In this document: positions 23,836 to 33,914 of the stretch, in pieces | Layout of the letters: each line of letters begins with the position of its first letter | Numbering within the stretch: position 1 is the first letter of the stretch | From: CAMBDS01 sp964355675 | Lineage (GTDB): Bacteria > Electryoneota > AABM5-125-24 > Hatepunaeales > Hatepunaeaceae | Direction of reading: 5' to 3' | Length of the DNA: 64,000 bases | NCBI GenBank assembly: GCA_964355675.1 | Contig: CAYHEC010000005.1 | Location: 84,005-148,004, forward strand | Notes under the pieces: generated by a model | Told to the model about the DNA's origin: nothing | Database searches by the model: none | What the model saw: only the letters and a program-made list of their open reading frames with translations | Translations under genes and position numbers: made by a program

Positions 23836-24915
23836 ATGCTGACTCACGAAAACCATGAATTAACTATGCCGACACCAAACAGATTTGCAAATTTGATTTC
23901 CGCGTGGTTCGATCCAACCTTACGGGATCTTCCCTGGCGAAAAAGTCACGATCCTTACGCAATCTGGATCGCTGAGGTGATGCTCCAACAGACGACCGTC
24001 TTCTTTGCCGCCACCAGGTTTTTAAGGTGGATGGAACATTACCCGACGTTGGAATCTCTTGCCGAGGCTGATGAACGGGAAGTCTTGATCGAATGGGAAG
24101 GACTTGGGTATTATAGTCGGGCGCGAAATGTTCGAATTGCCGCTCAACAAATTTTGGAGAAATTCGGCGGAAAACTCCCTGCAAATTATGATGATCTAAC
24201 AGCTCTGCCCGGTATCGGAGATTATACTGCTAATGCAATTCTCGCCTTAGCCTTTGACCAGACTGCCCCGGCGATGGACGTGAATATACGCCGTGTATTG
24301 AGTCGAGTAATTGCTCTAAATGATGTTTCGCTGAAACGTCAGGATTTCCTCCGCGAATTTCTTACGCAAGCTCTTAAAACCACTGCACCGCGTTCGTTGA
24401 TTGAAGCGCTGATGGAGCTCGGGCAAACAGTCTGTGTGATTCGCACCCCGTCGTGCAAGGTTTGTCCACTGAATGAGGTCTGTGCCAGCGCGACGGTTGA
24501 TTTTAAGAATGCTCCCTCTGTTGCCAAAGCAAAAATCATGAATCGCCGGGAGGAGTTTGCCATCATTGCCGAATTGAATGGAAGCATTCTTGTTACCTCA
24601 AGTCAAAAAAAACTATTTCGAGGCATGCACCTTTTGCCAGCTATTCCAGCAACCGACGATTGGGATTCGATGATCAGAGCGTGGGCAGAGAAACACGGTT
24701 TTGAAGTAAACAAATTACAAATTATGCAAAGCTTAACTCATCGATACACTTCGAATATTGTCAAGCTATCGCCAGTATTGGTTGAAATTGTTGGAATGAC
24801 TGAGAAACTAATTGATGGATTTTCCTGGATATTGCGGGAAGAACTTAATTCATATCCGATGCCGTCGGCTCACCGGAAACTTATTGAACTTTCAGCGACG
24901 GTCACTGTTGATTGA
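23836..24915 (+). CDS. mutY: A/G-specific adenine glycosylase
   Basis: Removes adenine mispaired with 8-oxoguanine. The helix-hairpin-helix glycosylase core shows LPWR, EVMLQQTTV with catalytic Glu47, the hairpin LPGIGDYTANAI and catalytic Asp148 in AMDVNIRRVLSR. The [4Fe-4S] loop is intact with C-x6-C-x2-C-x5-C spacing (Cys200, 207, 210, 216). The C-terminal 120 residues correspond to the NUDIX-like 8-oxoG recognition domain. The ATG at 23836 is used; an internal ATG at 23866 is a possible start, and neither has a clear ribosome site. Confidence 0.95.
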   Translation: MLTHENHELTMPTPNRFANLISAWFDPTLRDLPWRKSHDPYAIWIAEVMLQQTTVFFAATRFLRWMEHYPTLESLAEADEREVLIEWEGLGYYSRARNVRIAAQQILEKFGGKLPANYDDLTALPGIGDYTANAILALAFDQTAPAMDVNIRRVLSRVIALNDVSLKRQDFLREFLTQALKTTAPRSLIEALMELGQTVCVIRTPSCKVCPLNEVCASATVDFKNAPSVAKAKIMNRREEFAIIAELNGSILVTSSQKKLFRGMHLLPAIPATDDWDSMIRAWAEKHGFEVNKLQIMQSLTHRYTSNIVKLSPVLVEIVGMTEKLIDGFSWILREELNSYPMPSAHRKLIELSATVTVD

Positions 24916-25018
24916 AATATTTCAGGCGCTGTAATAAAAAAATTCTCACTAAGCAACCAAACTATTGACTTTCAATCAAAAAGAATTTAGTTTGAATTTG
25001 TAATTACCGGAAAAACAA

Positions 25019-25678
25019 ATGCTGAAGACTTTTCTGATTTTTCTATCTCTTTTTCTGACCGTTTCCATCGGTCATGCTGGAGATATTATAGGGGTAATTA
25101 GGATCGATCTAAAGACTCCTGATCCTCAAGCCCCAATCAGCCCGTTCGCTCATAGTCGTGGCGAAATGCAATCGAGAGCTTTAATGCCAGAAGCCTTGCA
25201 ATCGTTAGTCTATCTTTCCGATTCACCTCTGCTTCCTGCGAGTATTCCGCCATTGAAACATCCTGTAATGGATCAGCGTAATTTAGTGATAATCCCGCAC
25301 ATACTTCCTGTTATTATTGGTACGACAGTAGATTTCCCGAATTCCGACGCATTATATCACAATCTGTTCAGCCTCTCTCCTGCCCGTAAATTCGATCTTG
25401 GTCGTTACCCTAAAGGAAGCTCCAAATCAGTCGCGTTTAAGAACATAGGAGAGGTACACATATTTTGTGACATCCATCCGACAATGAGCGCTGTTGTTTT
25501 AGTTTTACCGAATCATTTCTATTCCATGACCGATTCGAATGGCAATTTCCGAATTAACGACATTCCAGCCGGAACCTATACAATCAATGCCTGGCATGAA
25601 CAGCTCAAGGATGTGTCACAAACAGTGATTGTTCCGGAAAACGGTATCGTAGATATTATATTGAATTTACAGGATTAG
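25019..25678 (+). CDS. exported cupredoxin-like copper protein, 219 aa
   Basis: Signal peptide (MLKTFLIFLSLFLTVSIGHA) then a plastocyanin-like beta barrel. Type 1 copper ligands are in the expected order: His114 (LYHNLFS), Cys150, His153 and Met156 (IFCDIHPTMSA). After the cupredoxin comes a short Cna-B/carboxypeptidase-regulatory-like sandwich (MTDSNGNFRINDIPAGTYTI). This arrangement resembles methylamine-utilisation-type plastocyanin proteins found beside porins in several phyla. The next gene, a sensor kinase, begins 11 bases downstream and a barrel protein follows, suggesting one operon for sensing or handling a redox-active metal or solute. Confidence 0.85.
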   Translation: MLKTFLIFLSLFLTVSIGHAGDIIGVIRIDLKTPDPQAPISPFAHSRGEMQSRALMPEALQSLVYLSDSPLLPASIPPLKHPVMDQRNLVIIPHILPVIIGTTVDFPNSDALYHNLFSLSPARKFDLGRYPKGSSKSVAFKNIGEVHIFCDIHPTMSAVVLVLPNHFYSMTDSNGNFRINDIPAGTYTINAWHEQLKDVSQTVIVPENGIVDIILNLQD

Positions 25679-25689
25679 AATAATTTCAC

Positions 25690-27477
25690 GTGAGCTTCCG
25701 AACCAGACTTTTTCTGTTCATGGCGTCGGTGATTGCCGTCATCGAAATAGTTTCCATGGTTGTTGTGGATTACCGTTTCCGACGCGACTCTGAACTTCAA
25801 GTCAAGAGAGAACTTGCGGTAGCGCACAGACGCGTCGATGACTTTCAAACATTAAGTCTTGAAAATCTCGTTACATTTTCATCATTTATCGCCGAGGATC
25901 CGCGGCTCCGTGGGAGTATTACAACCGGCGACAGAATTACTATCATCCGCGCACTCGCGGAACTTTCTGCCAATTACTCTCGAGATCTATTTTGGCTGTT
26001 ATCTCCACGCGGGATTGTGATCGAACGTGTTGAATCACCTGAACAATGGGGCGATACACTTTCCGATATGTCGGTAATTTACGACGCGATGAACGGATTC
26101 GACTCGGGTGATATATGGATCAAGGATAACAAACTCTACCAAGTCGCCGCAGTTCCGATCAGATCCGGTGGAATAACTATCGGTATCTTATTATTTGGCG
26201 AAGAATTCGACCATCATTTTACTTATCGCTTCACCCAACTTGCAGGTCTTCATCTGGCATTTATTGCTAAAGATAGCCTTCTATCGACATCAGAAACAGG
26301 AGAAAGACGGTTAAAACTTGGATCCAAGCTTGCCACGATGCACAAATCGGGCTTATTGTCAAATGACATCGCGCCACATCTTCCAATCAAAGCCGATAAA
26401 GAGTTAAAATCTTTTGCTCCAATAATCAGGTTTGAGGTGGAGAATGAACCATTTGGCGGCGCTCTTTTCGAGCTATGTGACGTTGCGGGGCATCAACTGG
26501 CCATTGGCACAATTTATCGTTCTCTGATGCCAGAACAAAAACAGCTTAAGCGAATTCAATTTGGGCTCTTCATAGTAGATATAATTGCGATATTGATGAC
26601 ATTTGTTGCCGCCTATTTTATCTCACGAAGGGTTACGGGACCGATCGAACGACTGGTTGCCGCATCTGCAAGGCTTGGTTCGGGAGATTTGAATACTCTG
26701 ATCAAACCAGAAGGTAAAGATGAAATCGGTGCCTTGGCAGGAGAGTTAGAGGATATGCGCGCCTCGCTGGTTAAAGCTCGTGAAGAACTGATCCAATCGG
26801 AACGATTGACGACGATTGGCAGAATGGCATCCTCGATTATTCACGACTTTAGACAGCCAATTTCAGTAATCTATGGTTACCTTGACCTCCTCACCATGCC
26901 AGGCACAGCGCAAGATAAAGTCGAGAAATATAAAGAAAGCGTTTTTAAACAATTCGACCGTATGCTCGGTATGATAAATGAGTTACTTGAATTTGCCCGT
27001 GGTGAAGTGACACTCAAAAAAAGCAAGGTCAACGGCAAACGATTCATTCAAGATATTGTTCTTGGCTTCGAGTATCTGGCAAATCGACAAAATGTAAGAA
27101 TTTTATTTGACGCTGAATGGGAGGGCGACTTTTTTATAGACGCCGGAAGAATTCAACGTGGGATCGAAAACATTCTTCAAAACGGTTTGCAGGTACTTAA
27201 TAAGGGTGGTCAAATAACAATTTCACTTAAACTCATTAATGAAATGGTTCTGATTTCGATATCAGACAACGGTCCCGGAATTCCGCCTGAAATTCAAGAA
27301 AAACTTTTCGAACCGTTCGTAACATTCGGCAAATCAGAAGGAACCGGACTCGGACTTGCCGTTGCTCAACGCGTTGTCAAGCAACACGGCGGTTTGATCG
27401 CCATTGAAAGCACGTCTAATTCGGGAGCCACCTTTAATATCTGGCTACCTGGAGGCAATCCTGATTGTTCAGCATAA
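25690..27477 (+). CDS. membrane sensor histidine kinase, 595 aa
   Basis: GTG start 11 bases after the cupredoxin stop. Membrane helix at about 7-27, an extracytoplasmic sensor region of about 260 residues, second helix at about 291-311, HAMP linker (RRVTGPIERLVAASARLGSGD), then the dimerisation helix with phospho-acceptor His385 (SSIIHDFRQPISVIYGYLDLL) and a complete ATPase: N-box GIENILQNG (Asn498), DNGPGIP, an F-box and GTGLGLAVAQRVV. No response regulator is encoded nearby, so it is an orphan kinase in this window. Its place between a cupredoxin and a barrel protein suggests it senses the same compartment. Confidence 0.93.
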   Translation: MSFRTRLFLFMASVIAVIEIVSMVVVDYRFRRDSELQVKRELAVAHRRVDDFQTLSLENLVTFSSFIAEDPRLRGSITTGDRITIIRALAELSANYSRDLFWLLSPRGIVIERVESPEQWGDTLSDMSVIYDAMNGFDSGDIWIKDNKLYQVAAVPIRSGGITIGILLFGEEFDHHFTYRFTQLAGLHLAFIAKDSLLSTSETGERRLKLGSKLATMHKSGLLSNDIAPHLPIKADKELKSFAPIIRFEVENEPFGGALFELCDVAGHQLAIGTIYRSLMPEQKQLKRIQFGLFIVDIIAILMTFVAAYFISRRVTGPIERLVAASARLGSGDLNTLIKPEGKDEIGALAGELEDMRASLVKAREELIQSERLTTIGRMASSIIHDFRQPISVIYGYLDLLTMPGTAQDKVEKYKESVFKQFDRMLGMINELLEFARGEVTLKKSKVNGKRFIQDIVLGFEYLANRQNVRILFDAEWEGDFFIDAGRIQRGIENILQNGLQVLNKGGQITISLKLINEMVLISISDNGPGIPPEIQEKLFEPFVTFGKSEGTGLGLAVAQRVVKQHGGLIAIESTSNSGATFNIWLPGGNPDCSA

Positions 27478-27490
27478 CCTTGGATTTAGA

Positions 27491-28645
27491 ATGAAAATTC
27501 AAATTTTTCTCATAATTATTACATGTCTCATTTTCACATCGACCACCATCGCAGGAGACTACGGAATTATCTCTGGAGACGGCTTAAAAGTCGCCGGGGA
27601 TTTGTGGATAACATTCAGGGCGTTGGAACGAAATGTCAGTCCCAACGCAAACTTCCATAGTGACGACCCTTTTGATGTCATCCGCGTGCGGACTTTCCTC
27701 GTTAAGGACTGGAATCCCAAGACCCATATGACAGTCGAGTTCCTTTGGGATGAAAAAGCCCCACCGCGTGTTCAGGGCGCTTATCTCACGCTGAAGGAAG
27801 TCGTGGGGTCTCTGGGCTTACGAATAGGCAAAATTCCCTCGCCTTTTGGAAATTACAGCACGAGATCGACCTATTTCAACCAGAATCCCCTGATTGGCGT
27901 TCCGGCGATGTGGCACTACCGAACACCATTCAACTCGAACGGTAGCTCGACCAACTCTGGGTTAATTTCTCGTAAGTCGCGTATAAACAGAGGACTTCCC
28001 ATTGGGTACGACGCCTGCTGGGATTATGGTATAGAAGGATTTTACGAAAAAGGAATTTGGGAAGGAGCGCTGGCAGGAACTCAGGGCACAATAGGAAGCA
28101 TGGGTGCAGTTGACAACCTTGGCTATCAAGTGATCGCAAAGGCAGGCATGAAACCGATAACGGGAATGAGAGCCGGCATTTCTGTTGCAATGGGACCTTA
28201 CATCAGGCCTGATACGGTAGCTGTCCAAGATTCAATCGATATACTCGATTATAATCAAAAAGCAGTGGGATTGTATTGGGAATACTCGGTCGGATATTGG
28301 CAACTTTTTAGCGAGATTATGCTATCTGTCTATGAACCACCTCGGGTTAAAGGTGGCGATCCAACAAACATCTCCGGATATTTTGAAGCTCGTTGGAATT
28401 TCGCTCCGGGGTGGTATCTGGCAGAAAGACTTGATATTTTTCAGTATAATAAAATCCCTGCAAACAATGACGGCTCCGGCCCCAAGGAGAAGTGGGGCTA
28501 TGATTTTAATCGGATCGAAGCGGCGATTGGCTGGCGTCCCATTCGAGAGGGTATCATTAGACTTGATTATCAGGGAACCTACTACGATGATTCCGGCATG
28601 AAGCCACTCCACTTGCTGGCACTGCAATTTGGATATGCTTTTTAA
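27491..28645 (+). CDS. porin-like outer-membrane beta-barrel, 384 aa
   Basis: I use the ATG at 27491 (13 bases after the kinase stop), which begins a signal peptide (MKIQIFLIIITCLIFTSTTIAG); an open frame extends upstream into the kinase gene but is not needed. The rest is a string of amphipathic strands with aromatic girdles (VRTFLVKDWNPKTHMTVEFLWDE, LRIGKIPSPFGNY, IRLDYQGTYY) and a terminal strand ending FGYAF, typical of outer-membrane barrels. The phrase GLRIGKIPSPFGNYSTR resembles phosphate-selective-porin-like or DcaP-like proteins with a long N-terminal hairpin. The substrate is unknown. Confidence 0.8.
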   Translation: MKIQIFLIIITCLIFTSTTIAGDYGIISGDGLKVAGDLWITFRALERNVSPNANFHSDDPFDVIRVRTFLVKDWNPKTHMTVEFLWDEKAPPRVQGAYLTLKEVVGSLGLRIGKIPSPFGNYSTRSTYFNQNPLIGVPAMWHYRTPFNSNGSSTNSGLISRKSRINRGLPIGYDACWDYGIEGFYEKGIWEGALAGTQGTIGSMGAVDNLGYQVIAKAGMKPITGMRAGISVAMGPYIRPDTVAVQDSIDILDYNQKAVGLYWEYSVGYWQLFSEIMLSVYEPPRVKGGDPTNISGYFEARWNFAPGWYLAERLDIFQYNKIPANNDGSGPKEKWGYDFNRIEAAIGWRPIREGIIRLDYQGTYYDDSGMKPLHLLALQFGYAF

Positions 28646-28955
28646 CTAATTACATGACTACTACTGATGTTTGCTCACTGTGAATGGAAAATTCCATGCG
28701 ATTTTCTGAAATCGAGGTCACTTTTTATGTATAAAATATCGAAAAGTCTTGCAGTTTCCTGTAAACTATATTATTTTAATAGGTACGATTATCCCGGCAA
28801 ATGATACATTTGTAGGGTCGCAATACTACGAAAACTATCGATATACAAAGACAGGTGCTAAAGGGGTTAGGCTATGTAAATTCAGCTTAACCTTTTGAAC
28901 CGCTGAAAATGATAAAGTTACGAAAACACTAACCGCGATCGAAAGGAAAACATCA
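28646..28955. other. intergenic region before a T9SS gene
   Basis: About 310 bases, A/T-rich, with no open frame of interest and no strong hairpin. It probably carries the promoter of the 28956 gene (GAAAGGAAAA stands just before its start), but I cannot place the boxes. Confidence 0.3.
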
Positions 28956-30821
28956 ATGAACTCGAATGCGAAGAAAACTCTTCTCGCGTCGCTTCTTTTG
29001 CCATTTCTGGTTATGCTTATCGCTCAACCTGGATTCGGCATCTGGAACACCCTTCTGAACGACCACTTCGACAACGACCAGTCAGAGCTGGTCACTCGTT
29101 GGCCTTGGAATACTCCCTTCCAAAACCCCAATATTGGTTGGTATTACAATCCCCTCGACCCTTATCCCAATGCCACTGGTGCTCACCGTAGCGATTACAG
29201 TTGGGGCTGGCAAAATTTCATTTACAACGTCAATGTCGTTGATCGCGCCGAACACCCCGGTTCGATCTGGTGCGCTTATACCAACCGCAATGACATCAAC
29301 AATCCCCGCTGGCCTGAGGACGACGATTACATGAATAATCAATTAGCCTGGGCATGGTGGGGACCAATGGACTTACGGCAGGCAGTATCTGGAATGGTAA
29401 GCTGGTGGATGATCGTCGATCTGGCGAACTATAACTACGATTCGTTATCGGTGGTGATCTTTACTCCACAAAACCTTGCCACAATTCCCGGAAATCTCGC
29501 TTACAACCAGCCAAACTTTCGCACCAACCAACCCTTTGGAGCCATGCGGGATGGTGACGGTGAATTTGCCGGTCTCTCTATTTTTAACTCGACTTCTGAC
29601 GGCTGGGTCCAGAGATCGTTTCAGCTTGACGACCTGAGAAGATTGGATGCCGCAGGAGAGATCGTCGATTCTGTCAGTTATCTCGGACGAAACAATGTCT
29701 GGCTGGGCTTTGTTTGGAATACCAACGGCGCCGGAATAGTTGGTAAAGGCGCTTTTATCGATGACGTTGTGGTCGGACTCGATGATGGTTTGTTCGATCT
29801 CTCTATCGACAAAATCCAATTTGGATATGCTCACGACGAACAAATCGAATGGAACGATGTACCTCCCTCTTATGGTGAGAACACCCGTTTCCGGCTTGAA
29901 TGGCTTGCTGATGGATCGGGAGAGACGCCTGCCTTCAATGTCACTTGCAGTCTTGACGGACGGATCATTTTAGACGAAGAGCGTCAGGTGGTCGCTGGAA
30001 CCGGGCAGGCATTCAGCAGTGAAACTCCCGGATTCTGGCACGCGACTGCTGGCGAGCATACGATCCTCTGGACTCTCGATAGAACCAACGCGGTGGAAGA
30101 ATCTATCGAGAATAACAATGCTCACGAATTCACCTTCGAAGTTCCTTGGATTCCTCCACCCACGATGACATTCATCCAGCCGGATCATGACATTCTTATT
30201 CCAGTGGATTCCTCGTTCAATATTGTTGTCGCTGTAACAGATTCCAACGAAACCGACACCAGTCTGACAGCCTATTTATTTTGGACTAAGGACACATCTG
30301 GGTTTGCTGGTCACCCGGAAGTAATGTATGACTGGCACTATATCCTCCATCGCTTCGACCTGCCTCAAGGACGCTGGTCAGTCCCGTTCAACTTCGAAGA
30401 AGCCGAGGCCTCCGGGGAAGTCGATGTCGGCGATAGAGTCTTCGTGGCTGGATTTGTATCAGACCTGGTTCCGGGAAATATCGATTTTGAAATCGCCTCA
30501 GGCCGGATAACCATCGGCGAGCCGGTCTCGGTCAGTGAGTATCCGACACTGCCACTGACAGCTTTTTTGGTTTCAGCCTATCCCAATCCATTCAATAGCG
30601 ATTTACGGATCGATTATAATCTGGTTCGAGCCGGTGAACTCTCGCTGAAGATTTTTGATCTTGCCGGACGCGAAGTTGCCGAACTACTCAGAGGCAGCGA
30701 CTACCAATCAGGATGGCATTCCGCAACGTGGAAACCATCCAAAATTGGTGCAGGAGTTTATGTCGTCAGGCTTGGAACATCAAGCGGCGTTATTCTTCAA
30801 AAGGTAGTTTACACTCCTTGA
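28956..30821 (+). CDS. T9SS-secreted protein, 621 aa, function unknown
   Basis: AGGA lies about 9 bases before the ATG and a signal peptide follows (MNSNAKKTLLASLLLPFLVMLIAQPGFG). The body opens with an Asn/Trp/Tyr-rich beta domain (WNTLLNDHFDND, WWGPMDLRQAVSG, FIDDVVVGLDDG), which looks like a jelly-roll lectin or MAM-type module. A CARDB-like adhesion domain follows (about residues 288-400, with AVEESIENNNAHEFTFEV) and then another Ig-like segment. It ends in a type IX sorting domain: SAYPNPFNSDLRIDYNLVRA, LAGREVAELL, GVYVVRLG, KVVYTP. No catalytic site recognised. A strong terminator follows directly. Confidence 0.88.
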   Translation: MNSNAKKTLLASLLLPFLVMLIAQPGFGIWNTLLNDHFDNDQSELVTRWPWNTPFQNPNIGWYYNPLDPYPNATGAHRSDYSWGWQNFIYNVNVVDRAEHPGSIWCAYTNRNDINNPRWPEDDDYMNNQLAWAWWGPMDLRQAVSGMVSWWMIVDLANYNYDSLSVVIFTPQNLATIPGNLAYNQPNFRTNQPFGAMRDGDGEFAGLSIFNSTSDGWVQRSFQLDDLRRLDAAGEIVDSVSYLGRNNVWLGFVWNTNGAGIVGKGAFIDDVVVGLDDGLFDLSIDKIQFGYAHDEQIEWNDVPPSYGENTRFRLEWLADGSGETPAFNVTCSLDGRIILDEERQVVAGTGQAFSSETPGFWHATAGEHTILWTLDRTNAVEESIENNNAHEFTFEVPWIPPPTMTFIQPDHDILIPVDSSFNIVVAVTDSNETDTSLTAYLFWTKDTSGFAGHPEVMYDWHYILHRFDLPQGRWSVPFNFEEAEASGEVDVGDRVFVAGFVSDLVPGNIDFEIASGRITIGEPVSVSEYPTLPLTAFLVSAYPNPFNSDLRIDYNLVRAGELSLKIFDLAGREVAELLRGSDYQSGWHSATWKPSKIGAGVYVVRLGTSSGVILQKVVYTP

Positions 30822-30839
30822 TCGGACAAAGTTGATCTT

Positions 30840-30877
30840 GAGGGCAGGGCGATGTCGAAGCGTCCTGCCCTCTTTTT
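30840..30877 (+). terminator. Rho-independent terminator after the T9SS gene
   Basis: GAGGGCAGG (30840-30848) pairs with CCTGCCCTC (30864-30872) and is followed by five T. It sits 19 bases after the stop of the 28956 gene. Confidence 0.9.
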
Positions 30878-30985
30878 GTATTATATTTATCGTCCTTTGG
30901 AAATAACTACAATTTTAAAATTCTCTTGCCATTTTGAAAAATGTATAATAAATTATGTATATTAATCCGGTCACTTAATAGTGGT

Positions 30986-31041
30986 ACTTGGTGGGCGGGT
31001 TTTAACCCGCCCTTAGGGCGGACTGAAGTCCGCCCTCCAAG
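30986..31041. repeat. double palindrome of the CTTGG/CCAAG family
   Basis: Two back-to-back hairpins, GGGCGGGTTT-TAACCCGCCC and GGGCGGACT-GA-AGTCCGCCC, are framed by ACTTGG at the left and CCAAG at the right. The right half matches the arms at 37589-37671, 42366-42401 and 60932-61111. It lies between a terminated gene and the next T9SS gene. Confidence 0.75.
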
Positions 31042-31124
31042 CATCTGCTATAAGATGAGTCTGTCAATATCAGATCGATCAAATTCTTAAACAAATTTTC
31101 CAAACCTCCTAATACAGGCTCCCG

Positions 31125-33866
31125 ATGACAAGCCGCACATCCTTTGCCATTCTCCTCATCTTTGGGCTTCTTCCATTTACTTCTCATGCCCGAATAAACC
31201 GCGTTCCCGAGAATTTTCGGACAATCCAATCCGCGATCGACGCAACTCGTGACGGCGACACCGTCGTGGTCGATCCGGGAGTTTACGAAGAAAATCTTGT
31301 TTTCAACGGTCACCGTATCGTGGTGGGAAGCTACATATTGACCATCGGGGGCGACGTTTGGATCGGCGAGACCATCATCGATGGCGGCGGAGACGTTCGT
31401 GTTGTTAGTTTCACCGGTTTTACCGAACAATCCACCTTGAGAGGATTTACGCTGAGAAATGGCGAAAGCGCCTGGGGAGGCGGCGTTTTTATCGGACCAA
31501 GAACCCGAGTCGTATTGGAAGACTTAGTCATTACCGGTAATCGAGCTGTTGAAGATGGCGGAGGTTTGTATGTTGCACAATCCTCGCCGATTTTGGAAAG
31601 AGTCGTCATCCGTGGCAATAATGCAGATCGAGGAGGCGGCGGCGCATATTTTGTCGAAGCAACTCCAATATTAATTGACTGTCAGATAATACAGAACAGG
31701 GCCGCTTTCGGCTCGGGTTGCTTCTCTGAAACATCAGATATCAATATGGTGCGTGTGCTGATTACCAACAACGTGTGCACCGACAGATCTGGCGGTGTAA
31801 TACTTTGGGGAGGCACGCGACAGGGTGGAAACTCTTTCTTCGATCACCTGACAATTTCTGGAAATCAGTGTGGAGATGATTTCGATGGCGGGCTCATACT
31901 CGATACAGAATCCGCTGAGGACATAACACTTACTATAACGAACAGTATAATCTGGAATAATGACGGGATCGAAATTATAATCCGCGACGGCGGTAACGAA
32001 TGGGACGGTATCGATAGCGTTCTGGCAAGTTATTGTGATATTGATTTCGGTCAAGACTCCATCGAAGTCGGAGATCATGGCGGATTTTTATTGGGCGACG
32101 GCATACTCGAAGAAGAACCGAATTTTGTGTCACAAGAGGAATTCGATTACCGACTTATGCAAAACTCACCCTGTATCGATGCCGGAAATCCCGACGATGA
32201 TCCAGATCCAGACGGCTCTCAAACGGATATGGGAGCGCTTGGAGTTTGGCAACCGGATATGATCTTGAATGGTAGAGTTATAGACTCCGAGACTGGCGAA
32301 CCGATTCCTTTTGCATCGGGAATAGGATATTTACCTTTTGGGTTTGTAATTCTGATCGAATGTGATAGCGTCGGTGTTTGGAAGAGTAACCTAAATATGA
32401 TTATCAATGAATTAACGGTGAGAATTGGGGCGGTCGATTATCTTCCAACATCCATGAATTTTGACACTCACAACGGTGATTCAACCTTGATCGTTACCCG
32501 CTTGGATCATGCTGAATTCATCGCGCAACATGATACTATATCCGCGGTGCTTGATTCTGGTGAGTTTGAAGCAGTTCGTTATTCGATCCGGAACGAAGGG
32601 AATGGCCCTTTGACATGGAAATCTCAGATTAGAAATCCGAACGAGAACGGACAACCAGCCTTTTCGATTAGAGAACAACTCGCGGTTACGCAGATTACTG
32701 GAGATTTGCGAGTTGAAGGGACGGTATTCGATGGCCAGAATTACTATTTTGCCGGGGCGAATGACAACGCCCCTAACATGATCTGGGTGGTCAATCGAGA
32801 GGGCGAGTTAATAGATAGTATGCGCCAGCCCGGCACGTCACGGTATGGCTTTCGCGACCTGGAATGGGATGGGGAATTCATTTGGGGAGCTGATAACGAT
32901 ACAATATTCGCCATCGACCGACGTGGCAACGTAAGACGCCGCTGGGTCGGACCGGATAGAAACACGTCCAATATTGCATTTGATTTTTTGAACAACACCC
33001 TGCTAATCAGCGGGACGGTCAGCGACATATCCAGGTATGATCGGGATGGCAATGCTCTCGGCAGAGTGTTAAGCCGACAAAGCATGCGTATTTTCGGGCT
33101 TGGTTGGCTTTCCGACGCTCCGGATAGCTCAAACCTGATGATTCTGAATAAATCAGAAGGGCAACCCGCGCTGATTACCGCAATGAATCCCAATTCTGGC
33201 GACACATTGAATTTGAGGCCGATCGGCAACGCAAACGATAACAATCCATCGGGCTTGTTTATCTGCCAAAGTTACGACAGATATGCTGGCAGTGTGATGA
33301 TGGTGTTACAGAATCTCCCGATTGATCAAGGCGGTGATCGTCTTGATGTGATCCAAATCCAATCCAACAGACAATGGGTGACAGTGGATCCAGCTTCTGG
33401 CGTGGTTGCTCCCGGTGAAGAGAGCAACGTCCAAATCCGTATCAATAGTTCAAACTATGAATATAATTGGGGGCTGAGAGGAGGCATGTACACAGGCGAT
33501 CTTGTATTCTCTCATGATGGGCGCGGTGGTGAATTTATTGTACCAATCGATCTCGAAGTCATTGGGACGAGTTCAATCAAAGCGGATCGTGGCCTGCAAC
33601 CTTCCAATGCTTCAGTTACTGCCCTTTACCCATTACCATTCAATTCGAAGCTGAATATTGAGTACACTCTTTCCGAAAGGTCGGAAATAGTAATCTCACT
33701 GACAGATATTTTGGGAAGAGAAGTTGCGAGGATGAATTATGGAAGACTGGATGGTGGATCCCACAAGGCTGGTATTTCTGCCGACGATCTCGGTTCGGGG
33801 CTTTATCTTCTCAAACTGGAAGGTGAATTTGGTCCGATAGGCAGGAAGGTTGTGCTGATAAAATGA
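31125..33866 (+). CDS. T9SS-secreted right-handed beta-helix protein, 913 aa
   Basis: Signal peptide (MTSRTSFAILLIFGLLPFTSHA) followed by a parallel beta-helix of the pectate-lyase/polysaccharide-binding type: IQSAIDATRDGDTVVVDPGVYEEN, then coils with GGGVFIG, GGGLYVAQSSPILERVVIRGN, GGGGAYFVEATPILIDC. The helix closes with the common end YRLMQNSPCIDAGNP. It is followed by a carboxypeptidase-regulatory-like domain (LNGRVIDSETGEPIPF), a propeller-like region similar in wording to that of the C25 peptidase (FEGTVFDGQNYYFAG-type phrases) and a sorting domain with YPLPFNS for YPNPFNS. Beta-helix proteins of this class bind or cleave polysaccharides; no active-site pattern was established. Confidence 0.88.
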   Translation: MTSRTSFAILLIFGLLPFTSHARINRVPENFRTIQSAIDATRDGDTVVVDPGVYEENLVFNGHRIVVGSYILTIGGDVWIGETIIDGGGDVRVVSFTGFTEQSTLRGFTLRNGESAWGGGVFIGPRTRVVLEDLVITGNRAVEDGGGLYVAQSSPILERVVIRGNNADRGGGGAYFVEATPILIDCQIIQNRAAFGSGCFSETSDINMVRVLITNNVCTDRSGGVILWGGTRQGGNSFFDHLTISGNQCGDDFDGGLILDTESAEDITLTITNSIIWNNDGIEIIIRDGGNEWDGIDSVLASYCDIDFGQDSIEVGDHGGFLLGDGILEEEPNFVSQEEFDYRLMQNSPCIDAGNPDDDPDPDGSQTDMGALGVWQPDMILNGRVIDSETGEPIPFASGIGYLPFGFVILIECDSVGVWKSNLNMIINELTVRIGAVDYLPTSMNFDTHNGDSTLIVTRLDHAEFIAQHDTISAVLDSGEFEAVRYSIRNEGNGPLTWKSQIRNPNENGQPAFSIREQLAVTQITGDLRVEGTVFDGQNYYFAGANDNAPNMIWVVNREGELIDSMRQPGTSRYGFRDLEWDGEFIWGADNDTIFAIDRRGNVRRRWVGPDRNTSNIAFDFLNNTLLISGTVSDISRYDRDGNALGRVLSRQSMRIFGLGWLSDAPDSSNLMILNKSEGQPALITAMNPNSGDTLNLRPIGNANDNNPSGLFICQSYDRYAGSVMMVLQNLPIDQGGDRLDVIQIQSNRQWVTVDPASGVVAPGEESNVQIRINSSNYEYNWGLRGGMYTGDLVFSHDGRGGEFIVPIDLEVIGTSSIKADRGLQPSNASVTALYPLPFNSKLNIEYTLSERSEIVISLTDILGREVARMNYGRLDGGSHKAGISADDLGSGLYLLKLEGEFGPIGRKVVLIK

Positions 33867-33914
33867 TTGCGATCTTTGACGGGGGATTTCTGTCCGACGT
33901 CCAAGTACTAAACT

